NCBI GenBank assembly: GCA_903901335.1
Contig: CAIUQR010000150.1
Span: 1-64,000, forward strand
Source of the DNA: an uncultured delta proteobacterium
Lineage (GTDB): Bacteria; Desulfobacterota; Desulfobulbia; Desulfobulbales; Desulfocapsaceae
Reading direction: 5' to 3'
DNA length: 64,000 nucleotides
Shown: in pieces, positions 46,812 to 55,020 of the stretch
Position numbering within the stretch: position 1 is the stretch's first letter
How the letters are laid out: each line of letters opens with the position of its first letter
The notes under the pieces: model-generated
What the model was told of the DNA's origin: nothing
Seen by the model: only the letters and a program-made list of their open reading frames with translations
Databases searched by the model: none
Translations under genes and position numbers: made by a program

Positions 46812-49010
46812 ATGATTAGCCAAGTTGCCTGTCCTAACGAAAGATGCCAACAAATATTTGAACATGACGCGATAATAAGAATGGCGGTATCTGGAACTGT
46901 AAATAGTCCTAATCTCTGCACATTATCGATAAAATGCAGTAAGTGTTTGCAAACATCTGAAATTTCATTTTCGCGAGACAATTATTTCAAATATGCTGAA
47001 CTTGCAGCGGTTTGTACTTTGTTCGAAATGGCTAGAAAAATGCTGGATTATTCTGGGGGCAGGAATGGTGACATTGTGGCTGGGCAAGTTACAACTTCTG
47101 AGGATTGGGAAGAAGGTGTTTGGGATGACGAAATGCAGGCTGAATATGACTGGCAGAGAGATGGTACCGAGGCTGTGGCTCCTCCGCCAGGTCACGATTA
47201 TGAATCAGATAGTATTGATGACGAGCCATCGGTTTTGGATGAAGAATTGAGATCATTAGTAAAAAATTCTGGTGATGAAGATGAATATGACTGCCAGACA
47301 GTTCGCTCTGATGCGGGAGTCCCTCCGCCAGATTTTGATTATGAAGCAGTTAGTATTGAAGAGATAATGTATGAGCATGGTATAAAATCGCCATCCTCAA
47401 TACAAATTCCAGCCAATCAAGTAGTTAATAATTTGGGATCACCGGTTGATAGCAAAGTTGTCCCTTGTGATAATTATGCTAATTTTCTTCAGGCCCTGAA
47501 AAAAATAGATAAAAATATTACCAAGAAATCTATATTCGATGAGATAAAAGATGCTTTATTCATCCTCATAGACGAGCCAAATACATCGATAACGGCTGGT
47601 ATGGGTGATATCAAATTGGAGTTTGGTTTTATAACCTCTAGAGATATTGAGGCTCTAAAAAAAGATTTTAACGAGAAGAAAAAGATACATATCCAGGACA
47701 AAAAAGAAATAGCGAATCAACAATTCATCGAACAGCATACTATAAAGCCCAAACAATTGACCGAAGAAGAAAAAGGTAGGGCTATAGACTATTTGATGAA
47801 ACCTGATTTAGTAAATGCTATTTCATATGATATTAATCGCATAGGCGGAATAGTAGGTGAAGAAAACAACAAAATCATTCTTTACTTGGCCAGCCTTTCA
47901 AGAAAATTATCTAAACCACTGTCGCTGGTAGTTTTCGGCCAAAGTTCAAGTGGTAAAAGTCATCTTTCCAATACGATTGGGAAAATGGTACCTCCTGAAG
48001 ATAGCTTAATTTTATCTTCCGCTTCTGCGCGGAGCCTTGAATACTCCAGCGAACAATTATTAAAACATAAATTTATTTTAATCCAGGAATGGGAAGGAGC
48101 AGAAGCAGTTTTAGCTACCATTAGAACGTTGCAAAGCGAGGGGAGATTAAACCGATTAGTTTCTGTCGAAGATCCGGAAAGCAAAAATGGACGTATCACA
48201 ACAAGCATGCCGATTGAGTGCCCCTGTTCTGTTGTTATAACAACGACACAAGAGAAAATTCATGATGAAAATTCAACCAGGGTTTTTGAATTATATGCTG
48301 ATGAAAGTGTATCTCAAACAGAAAATGTTGTTAATCAAATAATTGCCAATGCTGATTTAAGTAATGTTAGGAACATAAATAAAAAGGAGAGAACAAGATT
48401 AATAGAACTTCATCAAGATATTCAGCGTTGTCTTGAAAATATTGGTGACATTACTATTCCATTTGCTGACAAAATAACCTTTCCCCAAAATACCACTCGA
48501 CATCGTAGAGATGTTAGCCGGTTTTTGGATTTAATCAAAGTTGTAGCGTTCTTACATCAAAAACAAAGAAAATTTACAGTAATCAATGGAGAGAAATATC
48601 TTGTAGCAGAGGCTCAAGACTATGAGATTGCATATAATTACGGAATAAAGATTTTGGGAGATACTTTCAATAAAATCCCTCCACCCGCGCAAAAGGTAAT
48701 AACTGTTTGCTGTGCTCTTGCAGATGAGAAGGGAAGCATGGTGCCTTTCTCAACAGAAGAAATTCAAAAAAAAGCTACTATATTAGGATATGACTGTAAC
48801 AAGAAAAATGGGTTGTATAAGCAGCTTAATTGGTTGTTAGAGAATGACTACCTTAATGATAGGCACTCCAGGTCTGGCAACGCAAAACATTATACTGTCT
48901 GTTTTGAATATGTGAGGGATCAGTCAGGTAACATTATCAATATTGATAGTCCAGACACAAAGGAAATCACAACCCCCAGTCAATTACTTCAAAAACTTTC
49001 ATCTAATTAA
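46812..49010 (+). CDS. Zinc-ribbon P-loop ATPase of the mobile-element primase/helicase type
   Basis: ATG 46812 lies behind CAGGAGCGTTT and gives 732 residues. The N-terminus is a probable zinc ribbon (Cys7, Cys12, Cys36, Cys42, Cys45). A long acidic linker includes a duplicated PPP-x2-DYE motif. The ATPase core has Walker A VVFGQSSSGKSHLS (residues 376-383 for GQSSSGKS), a Walker B-like KFILIQEWEGAE, and RTLQSEGRL with CSVVITTT downstream, followed by HRRDVSRFLDLIKVVAFLHQ. The last features match the C-terminal ATPase of CHC2-type primases of plasmids and islands as I remember them, but the CHC2 and TOPRIM parts are missing. It probably remodels or unwinds DNA at the island origin. Confidence 0.7.
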   Translation: MISQVACPNERCQQIFEHDAIIRMAVSGTVNSPNLCTLSIKCSKCLQTSEISFSRDNYFKYAELAAVCTLFEMARKMLDYSGGRNGDIVAGQVTTSEDWEEGVWDDEMQAEYDWQRDGTEAVAPPPGHDYESDSIDDEPSVLDEELRSLVKNSGDEDEYDCQTVRSDAGVPPPDFDYEAVSIEEIMYEHGIKSPSSIQIPANQVVNNLGSPVDSKVVPCDNYANFLQALKKIDKNITKKSIFDEIKDALFILIDEPNTSITAGMGDIKLEFGFITSRDIEALKKDFNEKKKIHIQDKKEIANQQFIEQHTIKPKQLTEEEKGRAIDYLMKPDLVNAISYDINRIGGIVGEENNKIILYLASLSRKLSKPLSLVVFGQSSSGKSHLSNTIGKMVPPEDSLILSSASARSLEYSSEQLLKHKFILIQEWEGAEAVLATIRTLQSEGRLNRLVSVEDPESKNGRITTSMPIECPCSVVITTTQEKIHDENSTRVFELYADESVSQTENVVNQIIANADLSNVRNINKKERTRLIELHQDIQRCLENIGDITIPFADKITFPQNTTRHRRDVSRFLDLIKVVAFLHQKQRKFTVINGEKYLVAEAQDYEIAYNYGIKILGDTFNKIPPPAQKVITVCCALADEKGSMVPFSTEEIQKKATILGYDCNKKNGLYKQLNWLLENDYLNDRHSRSGNAKHYTVCFEYVRDQSGNIINIDSPDTKEITTPSQLLQKLSSN

Positions 49011-49051
49011 TATTATGCAACAAAAGACATATGTTTCATTTAATAGTATCT

Positions 49052-49109
49052 TTTTGAGAGAACCTTTCACACACACAAGTTCTTGCTTGTGTGAAAGGTT
49101 CTCTCAAAA
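49052..49109. terminator. Long bidirectional terminator hairpin
   Basis: TTTTGAGAGAACCTTTCACA is inverted as TGTGAAAGGTTCTCTCAAAA around a CAAGTTCTTGCTTG loop, a nearly perfect 20-bp stem. It lies between the convergent ends of the ATPase gene and the minus-strand operon and can stop both. Confidence 0.85.
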
Positions 49110-49260
49110 TAGCAAAAATCGGATTATTGCTGTGTAACACATCATAATCATGAACTATCTGCACAGAAAATGTCCTTTAATCGTCATTTGTTTTTCTTTA
49201 AGCACCAACGGTAAAAAACAGGACCCCACCATGGATAGGTAGAGCCCTGAGCGGGTCGAG

Positions 49261-49569
49261 CTATTTTTTGTGCCTGTCTTCTGATTGAATCAGTTTCTTT
49301 TTCTCGACCTCATCATCAATTGCGTCAGACGCGAGACCGCCGATGATTCCTAATTTAATAGCATCATCCAAATCGAAAGGTTCTGGATTATTTTTGGGAC
49401 CAGCAGAAAAGGCATTGCCTACGATCTCGTTCATAAAGATTTCTCCCTCTTCAAATCCTCCTTCATCTATTTTATCTGCCAATTCTTCTTCAAGGCAGTT
49501 GTCAAAATCGATGGAATCATCGTCCAGGTCGTCCGGGTCGTCCGGGTCGTCAAAATAGTCATCACACAT
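49261..49569 (-). CDS. Small acidic hypothetical protein
   Basis: The 102-residue product is extremely acidic at its N-terminus, with tandem PDD units (DDPDDPDDLDDD) encoded by a repeated GTCGTCCGG track, and has a short hydrophobic stretch later (LGIIGGLA). CAGGAGGCGACA precedes the ATG. It is the last gene of the minus-strand operon. Acidic DNA-mimic proteins come to mind, but nothing beyond charge supports that. Confidence 0.6.
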   Translation of the reverse strand: MCDDYFDDPDDPDDLDDDSIDFDNCLEEELADKIDEGGFEEGEIFMNEIVGNAFSAGPKNNPEPFDLDDAIKLGIIGGLASDAIDDEVEKKKLIQSEDRHKK

Positions 49570-49623
49570 TGTCGCCTCCTGTATTTCGATATCGTAATAA
49601 ATTTTGTAGTGGAGTTCAAAACC

Positions 49624-49815
49624 CTAATATCCACATTGAGCGCAGATAATCCGCAGTTCTTTGCCGTTATATATGGTGATATTGTTCCCGAGTACCTCAT
49701 TGAATGTTACATGGTGGCCGCATTCCAACCGGAATTTCTTTCCATGGAGTTCTCGCTGAAGAATATCCTTCAGCAATTCAGGCTGGCCATATTTTGCCTT
49801 TTGATTTTTTGTCAT
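49624..49815 (-). CDS. Small zinc-finger-like hypothetical protein (63 aa)
   Basis: The start is ATG 49815, placed behind GAGGAGACATATC. The frame opens at 49854 inside the leader hairpin. The product has ECGHH in the middle and IICAQCGY at the end, a likely C-x-H...C-x2-C zinc site. It lies in the operon after the DUF2958 gene. Confidence 0.6.
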   Translation of the reverse strand: MTKNQKAKYGQPELLKDILQRELHGKKFRLECGHHVTFNEVLGNNITIYNGKELRIICAQCGY

Positions 49816-49842
49816 GATGATATGTCTCCTCAAATAGAAAAA

Positions 49843-49867
49843 GCCCGCTGGCACGAAACCAGAGGGC
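49843..49867 (-). promoter_or_regulatory. Hairpin/U-tract leader module
   Basis: GCCCTCTGG and CCAGCGGGC pair on the minus strand, followed by TTTTTCTATTTGAGGAG and the next gene. It shares its TTTCTATTT-x-x-GGAG tail with the modules at 50282 and 51450. Confidence 0.65.
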
Positions 49868-49888
49868 TCATAAGTGATTCTTGATTGG

Positions 49889-50257
49889 TCAAGATAGAAC
49901 GGTGTCCAGGCGCTTGGACGGCATGGTGCTCCAGCCCTGGGCCTGGCAGATTTTATTGACGTGGGAAGCTGGCCGTATTCGCCAGTATCTCTCTAATTCG
50001 CAGTCTATCTCAACAAACCTGACTCGAATATCCCGCATTTCCGAAAGACAGAAATATCCCCACTCGGCATTTTGAAAATCGCTGTCCAATATCGCGAATC
50101 CCCAGAAAGTGTCCTCTCCATCGAACTCACAGGCGTACCAATCGCACCCGCCGAGGAAGAAATGCAGATAAATGAGCTTGTCTTTCAAATCGACATTTTC
50201 CGTCTCGTACAGTCTTGGAATTCGATTCAGCCGATCTTTAGTTGGTGTGTTCCACAT
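49889..50257 (-). CDS. DUF2958-family protein
   Basis: The 122-residue sequence fits DUF2958: N-terminal LNRIPRLYETENVDLKDKLI, then HFFLGGCDWYACEFDG, FWGFAIL and AEWGYFCLSEM. These small proteins occur on many plasmids and islands and have no known biochemical function. The ATG lies behind GCGGAGGGAAAACA. Confidence 0.8.
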   Translation of the reverse strand: MWNTPTKDRLNRIPRLYETENVDLKDKLIYLHFFLGGCDWYACEFDGEDTFWGFAILDSDFQNAEWGYFCLSEMRDIRVRFVEIDCELERYWRIRPASHVNKICQAQGWSTMPSKRLDTVLS

Positions 50258-50281
50258 TGTTTTCCCTCCGCAAATAGAAAT

Positions 50282-50310
50282 GCCCCTGCAACCAGATTGG
50301 CTACAGGGGC
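50282..50310 (-). promoter_or_regulatory. Hairpin/U-tract leader module
   Basis: On the minus strand GCCCCTG...CAGGGGC forms the stem, then ATTTCTATTTGCGGAGG runs into the DUF2958 gene start. Confidence 0.65.
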
Positions 50311-50335
50311 TTATTGATTTGACATACGACGGAAA

Positions 50336-51109
50336 TTAGAGACGTATCAGAGAACGCTGCTGATAGAAATCTCCCAGGGACGAAACATCATTGGCTGTAG
50401 CGAGCGTGCCGATGTAGTTGTCGATGACATTGTTGAGAATTTTGTTCTTCTGTGGCAGCGTCATAAGGTTGCTCTCCTTCAGTACTTCCGTAGCACTTTC
50501 ATGAAAAGACCAGAGAGAATTATCCCGATAGACGTTGGCGTAGAGGTCAGAAAACTGATGGAACTTGCTGGCAGGAATGACGTTGTTGGTCATAATTTCT
50601 ACCAGTAGAATTTTCAGATGATTTTCTGGCAAGGCATAGTTTCTCAATCCTAGCTGCCAGGCCTCTAATGCCTTGAGCCTGGGAATCATCGAACGCATTG
50701 AACGATAGGCAAGAAATGACAGTTCATCTATATCGAGCCCGCTTGTATGCCTTCTGAAGGCGAGGAAATCACCAGAAAAACACATATTCTCGCAGACAAA
50801 CACTTTTGTTCCTGCTGTAATGCCAATTGAAATGCTTTTATTAAGCGAGTTTCTGATGCCGATGGCCCAGCACAAATCTGAATTGCCCTGGCTGAGATGA
50901 TATATTCCAAACATCTTTTTGCCTTCAGCTGCCAAAACATATTCTGCTTTTACGATTTCCAAGCCAACAGCCTGAACGCCTTCTTTAACAGCCTTTACCA
51001 ATTCCCGGTGATGCACAGGATGAAAGGTCTTAGAAAAAGGCACTGAAGGAACATTAAACACCTCGGACTCTGATACTTTGTTAGCGCCAATCAGTATTGA
51101 ATTTGTCAT
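50336..51109 (-). CDS. DUF932-family phage/plasmid-like protein
   Basis: ATG 51109 has AAGGAGATTGTC upstream, giving 257 residues. The DUF932 pattern is clear: a start like VPFSKTFHPVHH, SDLCWAIGIRNSLNKSISIG, KVFVCENMCFSGDF with FRRHT, and a helical C-terminus (HESATEVLKESNLM). The family is very common on plasmids and islands and of unknown role. It may have a DNA-metabolism link by context only. Confidence 0.82.
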   Translation of the reverse strand: MTNSILIGANKVSESEVFNVPSVPFSKTFHPVHHRELVKAVKEGVQAVGLEIVKAEYVLAAEGKKMFGIYHLSQGNSDLCWAIGIRNSLNKSISIGITAGTKVFVCENMCFSGDFLAFRRHTSGLDIDELSFLAYRSMRSMIPRLKALEAWQLGLRNYALPENHLKILLVEIMTNNVIPASKFHQFSDLYANVYRDNSLWSFHESATEVLKESNLMTLPQKNKILNNVIDNYIGTLATANDVSSLGDFYQQRSLIRL

Positions 51110-51145
51110 GACAATCTCCTTGTGATGTGATTTTGACAATAAAAA

Positions 51146-51176
51146 AGCCCTTTCCATCACGACGACAGAAAGGGCT
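51146..51176 (-). promoter_or_regulatory. Hairpin/U-tract leader module
   Basis: AGCCCTTTC and GAAAGGGCT pair on the minus strand, followed by TTTTTATTGTCA. The same TTTTTTATTGTCA tail follows the module at 52364. The DUF932 ribosome binding site comes about 25 bases later. Confidence 0.65.
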
Positions 51177-51204
51177 TGAGGTATGCAATTATGACAAAAC
51201 GTCG

Positions 51205-51428
51205 TTAGGGTTCGCCTTGAGCAGCGTAAAGGAACCAAGTCGATTCTGGCAACTGCTGGCCAGTGATCGGACATTTCTTCAAAAGGTCGGCAAATAGATG
51301 CCAACCCTCGATACGAATTTCCCTCATCAGCTCTGTACCGCTAAATCTTTTTACCTTGCAGGCAGAGCCTTGGTCAAATCGAAGAGTTCAGGATCTACCA
51401 TCAAGGGGTCGATGAACTTCCATTCCAT
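51205..51428 (-). pseudogene. Small frameshifted gene in the recombination operon
   Basis: A short frame starts at ATG 51428 with a perfect leader (TTTCTATTTACGGAGG) and encodes MEWKFIDPLMVDPELFDLTK before stopping at 51351-51353. A second frame, offset by -1 and closing at 51205, continues naturally (VKRFSGTELMREIRIEGWHL, ending in YAAQGEP) for about 50 residues. The two parts look like one small protein of about 75 residues broken by a single indel near GGTAAAAAG. The alternatives are two tiny genes (51351-51428 and 51205-51327), a programmed frameshift, or a sequencing error in the A-run. No family is recognised. Confidence 0.5.
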
Positions 51429-51449
51429 ATTTTCCTCCGTAAATAGAAA

Positions 51450-51484
51450 AGCCGCTGAATCCCATAAAAAGGGACACAACGGCT
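51450..51484 (-). promoter_or_regulatory. Hairpin/U-tract leader module
   Basis: AGCCG and CGGCT close a longer irregular stem with an inner GTCCC/GGGAT pairing. On the minus strand it is followed by TTTTCTATTTACGGAGG and the ATG at 51428. Confidence 0.6.
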
Positions 51485-51509
51485 TCTATGATTTTTATGT
51501 GATGAATCT

Positions 51510-52334
51510 TTACCAGTTTCTACAAGCCACCCCGTGCTCACAATCGGCGCAAAGCCAACCTCTACATGGAAGAAAAACGCGATTTTCAATGCCGGATAGG
51601 ACAGTAGCGCTTAATCTGGCGAACCTCTTTCGAGAGTCAGGGCCTCTACGAGTGTAATAATGTTCAAATTTTGGAGTCTTCAGCTTCCTCAACACGTCGA
51701 AACGGGCCTGAACTTCTGCAAGAGGGAAGACGTAGCGGTTGGATGCCAGCAAATAAGAATATGCCGTGGTCTGTAAATCAAAATCCACTGCGGACTGTGA
51801 TTTGGCCAGCTTGCTCGTCTTGTGATCCACGACCACCAGATTTCCTTTACCATCATGCAGGAGCAAATCAATTATTCCGATTAACTGTATATCTAGCGGC
51901 TGGCTGTTTTGGTCGTATAGCTGCGCCGACAACGGTAATTCGACAGCTTCAATTGTATGGCCATCCAGATTCACTTCCTCATGAAAAACCTGGAGCATGT
52001 TTTTCCCCATCCCTATACCAGACGGCAGATCCGGAATGTCCTTCTTGAAAAGGATAGGAACATCTACGTGCTCCATGCTGTGGTAAAAGCTACGTTCGAA
52101 AATAGACTCTAATTCTGACAAAGGTAATTTGGCGCCTGTTTCTTTCAGTGCCAAATAGAAAGCTTCAAGGCATGTGTGAATCGCCTTGCCGAAATGCAAA
52201 ACTACACTACTATGCGCCCCTGGGAGCTTTTGCACATAGGCGAACCAATATTTGAGACTACAGTTCAAATAGGTAAAGAGTTGTGAGTGGCTGATATGTA
52301 GCTGGTTCCGTAGATTTTGTATTGCTTGTGACAT
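51510..52334 (-). CDS. RecB/Cas4-like PD-(D/E)XK nuclease
   Basis: The 274-residue protein has the exonuclease layout: SHSQLFTYLNCSLKYWFAYV, HFGKAIHTCLEAF (motif I), GIIDLLL then LVVVDHKTSK (catalytic Asp and Asp-x-Lys), and a DLQTTAYSYLL helix (QxxxY). Cysteines in the first block and at the C-terminus (CRGWLCADCEHGVAC) suggest an Fe-S cluster as in Cas4 and AddB. It is preceded by a putative annealase gene. Together they resemble a two-component (Exo/Beta type) recombination system of phages. No CRISPR genes are nearby. Confidence 0.82.
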   Translation of the reverse strand: MSQAIQNLRNQLHISHSQLFTYLNCSLKYWFAYVQKLPGAHSSVVLHFGKAIHTCLEAFYLALKETGAKLPLSELESIFERSFYHSMEHVDVPILFKKDIPDLPSGIGMGKNMLQVFHEEVNLDGHTIEAVELPLSAQLYDQNSQPLDIQLIGIIDLLLHDGKGNLVVVDHKTSKLAKSQSAVDFDLQTTAYSYLLASNRYVFPLAEVQARFDVLRKLKTPKFEHYYTRRGPDSRKRFARLSATVLSGIENRVFLPCRGWLCADCEHGVACRNW

Positions 52335-52363
52335 GATGAGCCTCCTTTTTTGACAATAAAAAA

Positions 52364-52391
52364 GGGGAGTAACGATTCCTCGCTATTCCCC
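52364..52391 (-). promoter_or_regulatory. Hairpin/U-tract leader module
   Basis: On the minus strand GGGGAATAGCGAGG...TTACTCCCC forms the stem and TTTTTTATTGTCA follows, then AAAAAAGGAGG and the nuclease start. Confidence 0.65.
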
Positions 52392-52416
52392 TCGATAAAA
52401 AGACTGATTTAACAGA

Positions 52417-53169
52417 TCAATTGCTTGTTAATTCTCCAATCAACGTGGAAGCGTCCGTCTTTGACAGGAAATTAACAACCACCCCGTACCTTTCCTTACT
52501 TATGTCATCCAATCTCTTCCGGTCGTACCCGCGATCCTCGGCCAGGCTCATAAGAAACGTATGCTGTTTTTGAGACAGGCGGCTATTGACTTTACCGTCA
52601 CTGGCTTTGTCCCTTTTGGCATTACCGTTGCCTTTGCCATTGTCATTGCCGTTGCCATTTCTGTGATCCGGACCGCCTCCACCATTGCCACCATCAATCC
52701 GCATATTGCCTGGTGTGGCGGGGCAATAGATTACTTGGCTCTGTGGCTCAACCGGGTCATCCTTGATCGGCGGGAGAACAGGTTTTTCTTGTTCAAGATG
52801 AGAGACCTCCTCAGCAGAACAGTACTCAACGCCATATCCCGCAAAGCGAAGTGATCTGGCAATAGCTCGCGTTTCTGCCAGCTCTATTATTGCCGGAGCA
52901 ATTTTGGCATCCCTTTCTAAAGAGGCCATTCCGATGCCTGTAAAACTACCCTTATCGGTGGTCGATATCGCCCTTACGACAGCGATGTTTCCGTCATACT
53001 GAATAATCTCGGAAGTGATCGCCAGGCTTCCATTGTGCTCGTGAGCCAGCCGCAGCCGGCCACCTACCTTTGGGTACTCGGATTCGATCAATTCGCCCGT
53101 TTTCTTGTCATAATGACGCAGGGTGATAATTTCATCGGGCAAGAATTGGTTACCATTTGTATTCGCCAT
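52417..53169 (-). CDS. Putative ssDNA-annealing/recombination protein
   Basis: The 250-residue protein has an N-terminal domain with a beta-rich core (AVVRAISTTDKGSFTGIGMAS) followed by PAIIELAETRAIARSLRFAGYG, a motif I know from phage Rad52/Erf-type and related annealases. A low-complexity Gly/Asn linker (about 160-185) leads to a C-terminal module (SQKQHTFLMSLAEDRGYDRK, LSKTDASTLIGEL) also found as a tail on such proteins. It is directly upstream of the RecB-like nuclease, the usual pairing. GGAGGCCTATT precedes the ATG. The annealase role is inference. Confidence 0.6.
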   Translation of the reverse strand: MANTNGNQFLPDEIITLRHYDKKTGELIESEYPKVGGRLRLAHEHNGSLAITSEIIQYDGNIAVVRAISTTDKGSFTGIGMASLERDAKIAPAIIELAETRAIARSLRFAGYGVEYCSAEEVSHLEQEKPVLPPIKDDPVEPQSQVIYCPATPGNMRIDGGNGGGGPDHRNGNGNDNGKGNGNAKRDKASDGKVNSRLSQKQHTFLMSLAEDRGYDRKRLDDISKERYGVVVNFLSKTDASTLIGELTSN

Positions 53170-54003
53170 AATAGGCCTCCTATTTGATGATGATTATGAG
53201 ACCTGCACAGTGCAAATCTCTCATCAAAAGGGACCTCTAAAAAAACACAGGCAAAAAAAGACGGTGCCAGAACAATACTACTGCTTTTACTCTTCCCTGT
53301 GCCACAAATGGTTAATAGTACCCTCCGGGGCTATAATCTTTGCTATTGCTGACACATGGAGACAGTATCTTCTAGAGCCATTTCCACTCTCATAAATGAA
53401 TATTTCGATTCGACCACGATAAAGCCACCTTGATGTGGCAGCAGATAAGAAAATATTGAAATGGACGATTAGAACAACAGGTGAGAGTAGTGTGAAGTTT
53501 CCTGCATCAACCAGAGAGGCTTTAAATGGCTCTACACAGCAACTCCAGGCTTCAGGCTAAATGGTACTCACTGGCCAAAGGAAGCCAACACAGAGGCAAA
53601 TACGACCATTTGCGAGCATGTTGAGAAGGAGGGTTGTACTGGGGTGGTTGGTACGGGATGGGTGATGATAATATTTGTACTACGATATAATCACCGCATT
53701 TGACAGGTAGAAGAGGAGCAAATCCTCTGTAAGGTAGAGTACAAAAGGTTTTGAGGAGATTGGTACTTGGTATTTACCCTTTAAGAGTAGGGCTACTCGG
53801 TGTAGAGGGAGAAGCAGGACAATTGCTATTCTAAAATAGTATATGGCTCGACCAAAGAAATTGTTCAGAAAGAATCTCCTTCATCTCTCTATACGTTTTC
53901 ACATACAATGCATTTTGCATTATTTATTCTAATGGGAAGAAAACCGTCATTCTAAAGCGGCGGGCATGTTGAACGAAGGGACCTTGCTTGTGATCCTATT
54001 TCT
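53170..54003. other. Long intergenic region upstream of the recombination operon
   Basis: These 834 bp contain no supported gene. The left part must hold the operon promoter and includes an operator-like inverted repeat (53198-53220). The remainder is mixed sequence with short imperfect palindromes only, and is a possible boundary between the island core and its cargo. Confidence 0.5.
53198..53220. promoter_or_regulatory. Operator-like inverted repeat upstream of the annealase gene
   Basis: GAGA-TTTGCAC-T-GTGCAGG-TCTC: the central TGCAC/GTGCA arms around one base and the outer GAGA/TCTC arms are symmetric (23 bp). It lies 29 bp before the start codon, the right place for a repressor site. 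The binding protein is unknown. The MerR-like protein and the excisionase are candidates. Confidence 0.5.
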
Positions 54004-54924
54004 CTAATTTAAACCATATTGCGTTTTTTGGATTAGTTTTCCGTTTTGGAAAATTGCATTCATATTGCTTCCATTCCTATTAATCCATTGAAAAATAGTT
54101 GTATCCAACGATGGAATTTCACTTGAAGGGTTTTCAAGGTGAGAATGCGATATTTCAACGCCGTCCCTGCCAATAATTGAAGCAACTTGGATATATGACA
54201 TGCCTAGTTTAATTTGTGTATAGATTTGAAGAGTTACAGTGTGACTGCCATTTTTATCTATCTTCTTATGCCACAATTCAAAGTCTTTGCGTGCAAATTC
54301 AGCAAGTTCCTTGTCAGGAGGATAAAGAATATTTATTGATTCATCAATTATATTACGTAATTCTCCAAAAACTTCTCTCCTTGTCACTTTTTTCCCTTTT
54401 AGATTTATATTATCCTCACCAAATTGCCGATTCACTTGGCGCACTGGTACAATAATTCGCAGTTTCAAGTAATCACTAATCTTTTCAAATTGGTCCCCGG
54501 CTAGAACTGATAATTGAGGCTTTTCAGAGAATGATAATGGAATTTGTATCTCCAAACCGTTTCTCAAATTGCCTATGGTTGTAGATTCCCCGTTATAATA
54601 TTCTATACGATTTGTTTTTCTCTTACCTTCCTCCATGGTAAAAACTTCTCTGTACAAGGATGGCATTACATCTGTAAAATCAGGGAGATCTGTGTTAATT
54701 TTGTATCGAATTGTCAAGGGATCTTTACCGATTACCTTAGCTTCTATCTTAAATTCATTACATACAATAGGATTGGTGATGTTTTCGCTCTGAATTGGAC
54801 GTTTATTCTCTGATTTCTCAGGATTATTTACAGAAATTAATTTATTTTGTTGTGAATTTCCGACCCCCGGTACAATGAGTATATAGAAAATAATATTACA
54901 AACAATTAGTTTAACTTTCTGCAT
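54004..54924 (-). CDS. Secreted hypothetical protein with BamE-like C-terminus
   Basis: The 306-residue product has a signal peptide (lysine then hydrophobic LIVCNIIFYILIVPGVGNS). The middle part is unfamiliar. The last 70 residues resemble the SmpA/BamE fold: IKLGMSYIQVASIIGR, an aromatic strand and AIFQNGKLIQKTQ. BamE-like domains mediate envelope protein contacts. It is AT-rich cargo with no partner except the similar next gene. Confidence 0.6.
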   Translation of the reverse strand: MQKVKLIVCNIIFYILIVPGVGNSQQNKLISVNNPEKSENKRPIQSENITNPIVCNEFKIEAKVIGKDPLTIRYKINTDLPDFTDVMPSLYREVFTMEEGKRKTNRIEYYNGESTTIGNLRNGLEIQIPLSFSEKPQLSVLAGDQFEKISDYLKLRIIVPVRQVNRQFGEDNINLKGKKVTRREVFGELRNIIDESINILYPPDKELAEFARKDFELWHKKIDKNGSHTVTLQIYTQIKLGMSYIQVASIIGRDGVEISHSHLENPSSEIPSLDTTIFQWINRNGSNMNAIFQNGKLIQKTQYGLN

Positions 54925-55020
54925 TTTAAACCTTTTTTTATGTGTTTAAACTCCAATAGGTGGTTCGCAATTTTCCACTTATATGTAACAAAATTGAAGT
55001 AGAAGATATGGTACAAGTCG

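Noticed and set aside
46595-46981. 128-codon minus-strand frame across the ATPase start
   Set aside because: It overlaps the well-supported ATPase start region with its RBS and has no recognisable product.
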